This document shows, piece after piece, positions 1 through 10,822 of a stretch of 64,000 bases of DNA. Made by a program: the position numbers and the translations under genes. The DNA comes from Cymodocea nodosa (lineage: Eukaryota; Streptophyta; Magnoliopsida; Alismatales; Cymodoceaceae), in NCBI GenBank assembly GCA_036874045.1, contig CM072341.1, positions 19,170,501 to 19,234,500 of the forward strand. The letters run 5' to 3'. Below the pieces are notes generated by a model that did no database searches, was not told where the DNA came from, and was given only the letters and a program-made list of their open reading frames with translations. Each line of letters opens with the position of its first letter. The stretch's first letter is position 1.

Positions 1-975
1 TCGGCAGTCATATTTGAATGAGATGGCTAGTAGCGTAACGTTGAATGTCATTTTTCTTTCCAATAAAAAGATAATATAATCTGTGAATTTTGTCTTCGTA
101 CGTAAGAAACACAAAAAATAAGGACAAACTAATCCAAATAAGAAGCTGTTTAGGTCTTAGTTGTGTAAGTATGGGTAGAGGTGTTACCATTCGACTTCAA
201 GTTTGATTACTTTGTGTTAAGAGATCTAAAAATGATTTGTGTTGGTTAATAATATGATTCGACTATATTGAATCTTGAATCATATTTTTTGACATATCTA
301 ATTATAAATTTATCAGATCAAATATAAGGAATAATATATTATTTATATTAACGATATATTAAAAATCAGATAATTTTTTATTATCATAATTTTAATATAT
401 CATTTCTATAAAATAATATACTATTTACCATACAGTGATTTCAATATATCGTTTTACAAAACAGTCTATTAAATTTACAAAAAAAATTTAACAGTATCAT
501 ATTTGCTGATGCATTTATGCTAAATTGTGTCAACGCAATTCGATTCTACCAAGAAATAATCCAATATGACCCGAAAAAATCGTGTGACGGTTAAACCCAA
601 CCTGATTTACATTACAGGCATGGGTACAGATGGAGCTATTTTCTATCAGTGATTCCTTAATCTACGGTTAACTGGTCTCATTCATGTATTGGAATTTCTC
701 GTCTGCCACAATAGAAGATGAGGCTGATGAGCCCCTCACGCTGTTTGAACAGACGTGAAACTGCAGGGAGCCAGGGATATTCAACTGCCATGATCTTCCA
801 AGTTTTAAAGAGTTCGTGTTTTACGTTGAAAAATATACAGTCGACCAACAGAATACAATACACTCATGTTAGTGTTCAAATAAATACATCTACATGAGAC
901 ACTACATTATGCTGATCCCATCATTAATACAACTAGCCTGTCAAGCTTCATTCGCTTCACAAAGATATAGTCATT
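1..975. other. Intergenic AT-rich DNA and IRE1 3' flank
   Basis: I see no gene here. The part nearest the IRE1 stop codon (about 680-975) is less AT-rich and is probably IRE1 3' untranslated sequence on the minus strand. The rest is AT-rich, with short degenerate direct repeats of ATATATTATTTA type near 320-450. Confidence 0.5.
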
Positions 976-3900
976 CTATAACGTAGTGCTTCTGAAATAT
1001 TTTCTAAATAAATCGTCTTCTCTACAGTACAAATACACAACCTTGTAGACTTCAATCAAGAGTCTTGGAAATCGTCGGGCGAAGTAATCATCGAATCCTT
1101 CAGGGAACGAACCCAGAATTCCCTGAAATTATTAGAGCAGGATATTATCAGTATCTGAAGAACTAGAAATTGGATAGATTTTAAATTGCAAGCCATACCT
1201 TTAGTTCTTTTGGTAGCTCGAGATAATGATTCAATTTGTTTCTTATAACTCGAAGCAGATCACGAGTGCTTTCAAATTTATATTTTCTGTAGCGACCCAT
1301 GTCTGCAATGAATGGAGTGTCTAATTTCTCACCCCATTTGCCACCAAACGCTATGGGTGCAATCCTTTCTAATGCTCTCAGAAGTTCGGATCCATTCTCC
1401 CTATCTTCCAATTCGACTCTATCACTAGTATCGCGTAGAAACGAAAGTCGTGTCTCAGAATCCCAAAACAGAGGATGTTGTAGAACTTCAATAGCTTTTG
1501 GTCTGAAAGTCAGTAAGAAGTCATTGTTAACTAGAAACATAGCACGTATATTGATATTTACAATGAACTAGCTCATTTACCTTAGATCAGGATCAGGGTT
1601 TAACAAGTTTGAGAAAAGATGAACTGCTTCAGGTATATGCTCCACTAAAAATAAGTCGTAACGGTTGCTGAGAATGTTTGCATCACGTTCAAAATAACTC
1701 CCATATGGATGTTTACCTTTCGTGATGCAGAAAAAAAGCACACAACCAAGACTGAACAGATCCACGGCCCTTGTCTGACGTCCACGAATGAGTTGCTCGG
1801 GTGCTTGCCACCCAGTACTACCATGTCCTACAATATTGAGGTAATGGAAAACAAATGTAAGTTTCATGTAATCATCAACTTATCAACATTATAAAATATT
1901 GCAAGGGCGTACCAGTAGCATGACGACCTAAAGAAGACATTTCGTCAGGTAAATGTTTGCTAATACCCATATCAGAAAGCTTCGCAGAGAAGACCTTGTG
2001 ACTATTTACCAAAACATTTTGAGGCTTCAAATCTCGATGTACAATTCCTAGCTCATGCAAATGTGCTAATCCAAGAACAATATCCCTGTAAAAATAGATT
2101 AAAGCAAAACAAGCATTAAGGAGCTTACTAGAGATCTCTACTTTATACGGCATTTTTCCCCTGAGAATTTTTTTTTTTTTTCCACACTAACATTGTCTAT
2201 AATAATTTACTATCTTAGGAAATTTTTAAAATTTTTTCTGGTACCACAGTAAGGCTTTCTATTTCATGGGCATTAACACTATGAATTATCTTAAGAAAAT
2301 AGTTTAGCCAGACATGAGCACATGAAAACAAATCACAATTTTGTAATATAGCCATAAAAAAAGTTGTTGATTCATGGTAATGAAAAAGCCAGGTGGTAAA
2401 AAGTAAAAAGGATTCGAACATGTTAAATACATTGTTACAAAAATAATAACGATCTGAATCATATTCTCACCATATGAAGTCAACTATATGAAATTTTCTC
2501 TTTCATGTATTTCTATTTGTAATCAAATTGCCAATTAAATTACATAAATTTAAATCTTTTCCCATAACTCCTAACCAAATAGTTTTAGACCTCTTTTACT
2601 TCTTTTAGGTTTTTTCTATACTAATTAATTCTTCTTTGCTTAATAGTTGCTTCTTTGATCTCCTAATGATATAAACAAACTACTTAAGTTGATTTACTCT
2701 TATCTTATTTTCAATTGGTGAAAGAATATCTACACAAAAACCAATGCTATAAATACATTGCTACCAACATGTAGACAAAAATATTACATATGACTAACCT
2801 CATTAATTTAATCATATGAGAGGAAGGACATCCATTTTCTTTCCACAGCTCAACATCCTTATCAGAAAATTTTTGTAAAGATAACTTGATTTTATATGTA
2901 GTTCCCATAACTAGAGATGGGCTGTCACCACTAGGATCAGCAACAGAAGAATCTGAATAAGACTGGATCAAATCATTCAGGCTGCAAGCACAACGTTCAA
3001 GAGAAAGGTAAACAAAATCTGAATCATATTCAACTCCAAACCATCGAACAATATTTGGGTGCTGATCAGATGCAATCAAATTTTGAATCTCTTTAGATGC
3101 TACATCATGATGAGCACGCACTAGCCGCTTAACAGCAACTGGACGACCGTCATAGATTCCTTCAAAGACAACAGTTCCATTGCTTCCCTTTGCAATCTCT
3201 ATGTCTGAAACAAAAAGCTTCCCCACCCACCGACCATCATTGCTTTCACATCCTCCTAAGAGTTTCAATAATGAATCCTTATCATTTTTACTTCCATGCT
3301 TCTGATCATCGGTTTCAGCATCATCACTATTAGAAGTAGAGAAATTATTTTTGCTAATTAAAGAGCTATGCTTGCTATTAGCCTTTCGAGTCTTTCTCTT
3401 CTTTGCTGCCGTAGTTTGCTTCTTAAAGAGATCAGTTGGTTGCTTATCATATCTCAATGACTTTTTCACAAAGTTATACAATAAAACCAACACTGGGAGA
3501 AAGATGACATAATACCAGGAAGCATAGCCATTTGAAACTTGAGGAGCACCTTTAAAATCAGTCAGGTTTGTGACGTTGAGAGAGCCTCCTTGAATGACAA
3601 CTCCAGCTGCATCAGTAGAGTTGTTATTTACCATCAATTCTGAAATAGAACTTTCCTTGGTGCTGTTTGGCATATCCAAAGTGAGCAGATTCTGCCTTGG
3701 AAGTGATTTAAGTTGAATTCCACTTTGAAGGCCAGCTTCAGGTAGTTCAAATTGTCCAATATGACGTAGCCTTGGAGGAAAAGGATTTTTTTTATATTGA
3801 GGGTACACAGGAAGCTGTTTACATTTACCTCCTACACAGGAGCGTGCCTCAATATAAGAAACTGACATGTTCCATGATAGTTTCCTTAATTTTGTGTAAC

Positions 3901-5971
3901 GCCTTAAAGTGTAATCTTTTCTTATAATGTAAAATATTCCAAGGTTAACAGAAGTATCTTTGGCATAACTTTGGGCAGAATCTTCCTGAGGACTTGCAGT
4001 TTGTAACTTTGGTACAACTGCTTTATTGTCCTCATCACTTGATGTTCCAACACCATGAAGGTCATCCATCCAATATGAGCTAATAATCTCTCCAGTTCTG
4101 GAGTCAAACAAGAATTCAGTTGATTTTGTTGAACCAAGAAGATGTCCGCCATCAACACATGTTATAGGCGTCATATTGACATATTCATCTATAGTTGTCT
4201 CAAGTTTCTACAGAATCAATAAACAACAATGAACAATAATAAATACAGAGTATGCATATTACTCCAGAGCTCAGTGTATGAAAACAAGAATCATGAAATC
4301 AGCATGACGTACATACCTTTTTACCAAAATCTTTATTATGTTCATACAATGCCCAGTCATCCCCACAATATAAATAACCATCAACATCATCATGTGTAAA
4401 AGCCTGGTATGAAGTTGTAAGCGGGCCACCAGTAGAAAAGGACCCATGGACTGCTTCCTTTTTACCATCAACCAAAAGAATTGATCCATCCAAGAAAGCA
4501 AGAACGAAGGTGTCACCCTCACTAATTCTGAAGATCAAACATTCAGGTATGTAATGTTGAATTCGAATCTAAGTTACTGATGGACATGACATGCATAAAT
4601 GAAGAGATTGAATCTAGTACAAGTTCAACTTTGCTAGGCACACTAGAACACTTAAAAATTTCATAGAACCACTGTTAATCAACCCTTTATACAGCAATTT
4701 GAGGTTATTAAAATCACAAGTTACTTAGAATAATATTTTTATATATTTCCATTAAACAACATAAAAAACTCATACAATAGCTTCAAATATAAGCAGATTA
4801 CACCAGACATAATATGAATTCTCATGTCACCTAATAAGGAGAAAAAGAAGGAACAGATTGTATTGTGAAGTAAAAATGAAAGGAAAGCAAAAACCTATAT
4901 CTAAAGCATGTGGACATCAAATAACAATGATATCAAAATTTTGACATGATAAATTGTGTTGAAACCTAAATGGTTCTTTTTGTGTGTGTGTATGGGTGGG
5001 TGGGTGAGTGTCCCTGGTAAATTCTTGTTCATTCAAAACTTATTCTGTTGAGATTATGGAAAAACGTCTTTTTAGATGTAGATATCAATTTTACATGAAA
5101 AAAAATATCCACGAAAAAATGTCAAAAAGGTTTTGAAGTAAGATACATATCCCAAGATACAAAGAGGCGGGTGTCGTCCCCAAACCGCCAGAAATACAGG
5201 CTTAGGAATCGATGACTATTTGGAACTTGAAATAATTAATTTCATAACTGCACTCTTTCTTAAAGCAACCTTCTTCCTTCAGCTATTTTTGCATAGAATC
5301 ATGCTTTTCTCGAGCAAATAAAGTTTCTTGTTTATCACTATAAACTTGTAAAGTTGCATGTAGCAGTGCACTACTACTACAAAACAGTATAAGAAAGAGA
5401 ACAGGGTGACTTCCGAAGTCCAAAAGCCGGCCATCGCAGTAAATGAATCAACATAGATAGCTTTCACCAACACCATCTCATTTCCGATGGCCTACGCACC
5501 AGACAATCTAAATTGGAGCATCCATTTAGCAATTCCCGTAAGATCCATCCATACATCCATTCATTCATAACATTATAAAACCAGAAACATTTCGATCATA
5601 AAAAGGAAAAAAGAAAACACAATTTTATGAACTTACGGAGAAGGGAGAGCCAGCAATTTCCTCTTTCCCTCATTCCTCAGCGAAATAGAAGAGGAGCCCT
5701 TGCCGACACCAAAATCCGGGTCAGCAGCAGCGGCAGCAGCAGCAACAGTAGCAGGAAGCTTCAGTATCTCCTCCTCACGGACATCCGAGTCCGTCGCTGG
5801 GGCTGGAGCAGAAACGTGTAGCTTCGGCAAATCACTTCCATGAGGAACGCCGTCGACGTCGGGAGACCGATGTGCATCGGATCTGCTGAGGACAAAGACA
5901 AGGAGAAGGGGGAACGACAGGACGAGGAGAAGGGAGGCCACCGGCAGGGGCTTCCACCACGCAAACGCCAT
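976..5971 (-). CDS. IRE1: IRE1-type ER stress sensor kinase/endoribonuclease, complete, 7 exons
   Basis: Exons on the minus strand are 5637-5971, 4317-4527, 2799-4207, 1913-2085, 1581-1827, 1199-1502 and 976-1122. All have GT-AG junctions and matching phases, giving about 941 residues. IRE1 family members sit in the ER membrane, sense unfolded proteins through a luminal domain, and splice a bZIP mRNA with a cytosolic kinase/RNase. A hydrophobic signal segment is at residues 8-27. A luminal part follows, with a single membrane segment at about 413-429 (WYYVIFLPVLVLLYNF) and a basic stretch near 451-460 (KKRKTRKANSK). The kinase runs from about 511 to 800, with VAVKR (Lys542), HRDLKPQN and DMG in place of DFG, as is usual for IRE1. 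The C-terminal KEN RNase domain includes IRNKLNHYLELP. The gene is somewhat longer than the roughly 840-890 residues I recall for Arabidopsis and rice; the first exon has an alanine run. No disabling change is seen. Confidence 0.95.
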
Positions 5972-6030
5972 GAATCAAAGCATCGAACGCGACGAGAATC
6001 GGGGACTGGACTCAAATATGGAGAAGACGA

Positions 6031-6812
6031 AGGAATCCGGTGCCTTGATTTCCTCCTCCTCCTCCTTGGAAACGGACAGGGGCTTCCCTCGTTGGTGGTG
6101 GCGTGTCACGTGATCTTACATCATATTAACACGATTATTAAAAAATGTTAATTTTGGTTTGACCATGGAGGGGGTGGGTTCTCGCACATTTCTATCGATC
6201 GAGAAATGAAACGGTAGAAAATTATGGATAGAAAATTTTTTCTAAGATGTTTATGTAAAATAACAGGGAATATATTATTTAATAATTGTTAAAATAATTA
6301 TTAATTTTAAAATAACTATATAATTTCACATGTACATGTATTTTAAAAATATATGTTAGAACAAAATAAAATAACTTGGATATTACTGCGGAGGCGAGCG
6401 ACGACGCGACGAGCTGGGCCACTGGTCACTTCATTATGGAGATATTACTGCACGCCTGCACGCCAGACGTGGATTTCAGTTAAGGGGCATTTGTGGAATA
6501 TTAATTTGTCCACGTTTTGGAAAAATAGAACGTAGAAAATAGACTACCATACCACTACTGCTCTTTTCTTTCATGTTCGTGAAACCGAATTGACAATGGT
6601 ATCCTTTCATATAAATTTAAAAAGAACATTACAAAACTAAGTAAGACTTCAGTTAATATAATCGAATTTCAAAACTAATGTTCTTATATAGAAACTTAAA
6701 TATTAATTACAACATCTATGTTTATGGGAAAAGGGAGTTGATTGATGATGATAAGAGAAATGGAAGCGCTGAATCTTTACAGCTTACAGCAACACCTCCA
6801 GAAATGATCCCG
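6031..6812. other. IRE1 promoter side and intergenic spacer
   Basis: This lies between the 5' end of IRE1 (upstream to the right) and the 3' end of the RING-H2 gene. A CACGTGATC G-box-like site occurs near 6106. I see no gene or clear transposon; 6200-6360 is AT-rich. Confidence 0.4.
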
Positions 6813-7343
6813 TCAAGGCATGAACGCAGGGCCATCCTCGCCGGAGTTGGCCCCGCACCTCTGGCACCGGCCGTCACTCTTGTCGGCCACCAGGGGTCTA
6901 CGACACGACGGGCAGGAAGAACTCTTCGCGAGCCAGGTGTCGACGCAGCCGGCGTGGAAAGCGTGGCCGCACTGCGGCAGAATCCTGATCTCCTCCCCCT
7001 CCACGAACTCCCCCAGGCAGATGGGGCACTCGGAAGAGACCTTCAGCTCCCGAACGAAGCTCAGCTTGGGGAGAGAGCGGAGGACCTTCTTCCCCACCCC
7101 TTTGTTGGGTGCCCGCCGCGGAGGAGGAGAAGAATTAACACCCGTCAGCGACTCTGCGGTAACTGCTGCTCTCCGACGGAAGCAGGGGCAGCGGGCGACG
7201 AGGGCGAGGCCCACGATGCAGATGAGTGCGCAGAGGAGAGCGGCGAGTATGATCACCACTTCCGAGTCGAGAGACGCCGGCGCCGGTGAGTCCGCCGCCG
7301 CCGATGTGTCCTGTACGAGGAGAAATCTTCTTGCCATCGCCAT
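6813..7343 (-). CDS. ATL-family RING-H2 E3 ubiquitin ligase (ATL8/ATL80-like)
   Basis: A single-exon, GC-rich gene of 176 residues. ATL proteins are membrane-anchored RING E3 ubiquitin ligases. The order is typical of the family: a short N-terminus, one membrane segment at about residues 28-50 (VVIILAALLCALICIVGLAL), a GLD-like stretch (KGVGKKVLRSLPK), then the RING-H2 from about 110. In the RING, CPICLGEF, the HAFHAGC core and CPSCRRPL supply the eight zinc ligands, with the Trp of DTWLA after the sixth. A further CQRC pair follows in the C-terminal tail. The start could be Met1 or Met3 (MAMARRF), and both are possible. A TATA-like AAATAAATA lies about 40 bases upstream on the minus strand. 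Assignment to the ATL8/ATL80 group rests on the hydrophobic segment and recalled similarity, and is less certain than the family. Confidence 0.93.
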   Translation of the reverse strand: MAMARRFLLVQDTSAAADSPAPASLDSEVVIILAALLCALICIVGLALVARCPCFRRRAAVTAESLTGVNSSPPPRRAPNKGVGKKVLRSLPKLSFVRELKVSSECPICLGEFVEGEEIRILPQCGHAFHAGCVDTWLAKSSSCPSCRRPLVADKSDGRCQRCGANSGEDGPAFMP

Positions 7344-7399
7344 CGTGCACTGGGCTTCCCTTACCGAGGTCGGAACCAGTTATTTATTTGGACCTTTTT

Positions 7400-8898
7400 T
7401 GGTGGACGAAAATACCCTTGAATGGTCGAGTTGGGTTGGCGGGTCTCCTCTGCCCGGAACTGCCGTACGGTCTGTTACCTTGGATCATATCTCGACCGTT
7501 CGATGTGGTGAGATGGACGAACGGGATGGGCTGATGATGGCGTTGGTGGATCTGGTCCACTGGTTCCATCGGGAAGATGGTAGGTGATGATTGGTCGACT
7601 GTTTTACGTCAGAGTTGCTGCTTCTGATCCAACAACTCTCGAATTGCATATTAATATTAATAATAATATATGTTTCCTTAAGATTCTGTATAATTCGAAG
7701 TCGTACTTGATCATACGTGGCGTTTTTTTTAATTTAAAGTAAACTTTAAGGTCGACCAACTCGACTTCCTTCATATATCAAGTAAGTTCGAGTCAACCTT
7801 TTTTATATAAAAAAAGTTTATTTGAATTAAAATTTAATACATATAATAGAATAAAATATTAATTGTACAATCTAAACAGTAAGATGTGATTTATACTTAC
7901 ATATACATAACAAGAGACCTTATTAAAACTTTGAACCAACTGCTGTACGTTCTATTTCCTCTATATGATCTTGGCTTTTATATATTAATTATGACCAACT
8001 CTAATAAACTCTTACTGAAAAGATCAAGAAGCGCATTGCCATGTGAGACAACCTTTGTGTGATCAATCATTCGCAGAAATAAATGTCCATTCATTCTCTA
8101 GCTTAGTGGTTTTAGGATAGATAGTTATTAATGTACCTCAACAAATTGGTGGGTGAGGCAATGTCAACTGCTCTTTCGTGAAGGTATAGTCTAAATCTTC
8201 CTTCAAATTTTATTTTGAAGGAACTATGTATCATGTATACTGTTTAGATAAATGTTAAAGATAAAGGTTGTTCTGGACGCTTTCTTTGATAAGTTCACAA
8301 TCACAAATTAACAATCATGTTTGTTTTAAGGATCTTTTGAAGAATATAATTTACGGTACCGGAATAGAGCATGTAAGCTACAACAATCTCGGATTAAAAC
8401 GATATGCCAAAATTTGATGAAGAAAGCAATAGCCTGAATGAGAATTTTCTTGATAAAAAAGGAAAAATGATCCCAGTCGTTCCAAAAACATGCAAATAGA
8501 AAAGTCCAAACGTTTTGAAACATGTAATTTATAAGTCAGATTTGCAGTAATCTCAGATGCATCTTCTTCTACATACATGTCATTGATAGATCGAGAATAA
8601 TTTTCAACAACAAGAGGATCGATTGGAACATGTACAGCACACAGAAAATAAAAAGCACGACCCTAATTTTTTTGTTTTGTTTTGAGTGTAAGAAATCTCA
8701 ACTACTCATTTCTTGGACCCAATGAATAGTTATTAGTTGCGTGCATGGGATATTCAACGCTACTACGATCGATGTGTGTCGTGCATGTAAACCCTAAACA
8801 AGCAGTCGTACGTGAAGGAACAACACGCCATAATAAAAAAAAAAAAAAAAAAACCCCAAAAACAGTCGATCGACGACCGGGCGTTAGCCACGTCGACT
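7400..8898. other. Intergenic spacer
   Basis: No gene is supported. It includes the ATL-like promoter region up to about 7600, AT-rich sequence, and the 3' flank of the SURP gene near 8740-8898 with a poly-A run at about 8836-8853. Open frames here have no recognisable composition or motif. Confidence 0.4.
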
Positions 8899-9219
8899 TC
8901 ACGCGCGGGGCTTGGCGTGCCGGAGGCGGCGTGCGGCGGCCTTGCGGCGCCTGTAGTACGCGTGATGGGGGTGGTTCGGAGAAATGAACCCCCACCGGTC
9001 CTCGTCTCCGGTTATCGACAGAAGCTTCTTGAAGATCGCCTCCGACTGGGGGCCGCCGTCCTCGAGCACCACGTACCTCGCCACCTTCTCCATGCGCTGC
9101 CTCGCCTTCTCGGGGATCTGCTTTGCCGGCACCGCAGGGCACCTGTTTCGCCTCTTCTTGGCCCCGCAGAGCGTTGCCGATGGCCTGCCGTCGTCGGCGT
9201 CACTGGGCAGCTGCTTCAT
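8899..9219 (-). CDS. Small protein with a single SURP (SWAP) domain
   Basis: A 106-residue single-exon ORF, GC-rich, encoding little besides one SURP-like module. SURP domains occur in splicing factors such as SF3A1 and SWAP and usually bind partner splicing proteins. Residues about 37-90 show the pattern: an amphipathic helix (RMEKVARYVVLEDGGPQSEA), a second helix (IFKKLLS), then the diagnostic FxFLxPxxPxHxYY-type ending, seen here as WGFISPNHPHHAYYRRR. The N-terminus has a basic KKRRNR and the C-terminus is Arg/Lys/Ala-rich, consistent with nuclear location. The isolated domain, without a ubiquitin-like or G-patch partner, is unusual but small plant SURP proteins exist. Function is inferred from the domain only. 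It could be a retrocopied fragment of a larger splicing-factor gene. Confidence 0.72.
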   Translation of the reverse strand: MKQLPSDADDGRPSATLCGAKKRRNRCPAVPAKQIPEKARQRMEKVARYVVLEDGGPQSEAIFKKLLSITGDEDRWGFISPNHPHHAYYRRRKAAARRLRHAKPRA

Positions 9220-9299
9220 CTCTCCTTCAACGTTCTCTACTCCTCCTTGCGTTCTTGCTTCCGTGATATTTTAATTTAGACGGTGGTTCGTGTTCGCGG

Positions 9300-10822
9300 C
9301 ATGAAAGGAAGGTTAGTTTGTTTGGAGTTCGAACAGACCAACGGTTTTTTTTTTCTTTTTCTTCCAATGTTCGTCGTTAAGGAAGTGATTATCGAATTTT
9401 GTTGGGCTAATAATTTTCTTGTTGATTTTTTTATTATTATTATAGATTTTAGATAAATATTTGAAAAAAAAAGGCAATTTTCCTCCGTACGGTCACCTGA
9501 AATTAAAACGTTTTCTGTAGATGTAGAATTTTTTCTTGCAAATATATGAAAGAGTACAAGTAACAAGTCATATATAAATATATGGTAAAAACTTTATGTA
9601 GATTAAATTAGTATTGATCCTTGATTTAAATTTATTAAAATTGGTTAATTATTGCTTAGATTTCAACTGTTTAATTAATTTAATTTTTTAAAAAATATAA
9701 TTAATTTTATCAATTGCCTATAGGAAAAAGAATCCTACGGAACGACACCTACATATTCATTTTTCTATTAGAAAAATGCATGGCCAGTCTAGATTAATAC
9801 GAAGAGATAAGCTTAGATTTAGCATTGACGTTGGAGATCGAACTCATCTTAATTAACCGCAAGAAATGCAATGAAATATTTGTTTACCTTACAAGAATAA
9901 TATAATTAATTGTGCATGTAAGACAAATTTTTTTCTTTTCCCACAACTGTAGGTACCCATGTACCTAATTTAACACAGACATGATATTGGAATATATCAG
10001 ATACGTACCCAAAAGATCATGCATTCTTTTCATGACCCCAGGGTTTATTTGATTGAGAGAAATCAATAAAAAGAAGGGGAGAAGGATGCTTTATTTTATT
10101 TGAATAATCAAGTTAACTAGGAGGAAAAATGGAAAGACAGAGAAAAAGGTGAATTGTCTCCAAAATATTAGAAAAAAAATAAGACCAAGAGGAAGTGCTG
10201 TATATCTCTTGAGGATATCGTGGTTGTCCATTGTCAAGATTAGACATCATTACAAGGTTTTCCAGCTCTATTTCTCTATCTTCACTAATATTTTTTTATC
10301 ATGTATCACTAACAATCAATCATACATCACGCCAATATATTTTTACTGGCAACATACATGAAAGGAGATAAGGTTTGAAGCAGAAGATTAATCTCTCTTT
10401 TCTCACCCACATCAGGACCAGACCGCCAGGATTCTAACAAAAGTTCTTTAATTTGTTGAAAGCCATAGAGTAGGGAAGAAACTGCCACACTTAGATTTGG
10501 ATTTTAATGCTCCTCAAATATTTTAACCCTTCTTGCCTTCTCACCAGAGACCTGTAGAACTACAACAACGCATGCATGCAAGGATACACAATGAACAGAA
10601 CTACAGCATCATATTGGCCATTCTAAATCATATTTTGTAAAAAGGACTACAGTCGTTAACTGAAAATAAAATCTTGGATTTTGGATCTCACTGATGGAAA
10701 CGTAGTTCATCACCCTAAGACATGAGTTTTCTAACAGTCTTGTAGCATTGGTAAAAAATTTAGGGTTGTGTAGCTTTTTATCTCCAGCCAACCCTGCCCC
10801 CCATTGCCAAACACCGTCATTT
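9300..10822. other. Intergenic spacer between SURP gene and SEC11 3' end
   Basis: AT-rich spacer. The part 10400-10822 is probably SEC11 3' untranslated or downstream sequence. No gene, RNA gene or clear repeat was recognised. Confidence 0.4.
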
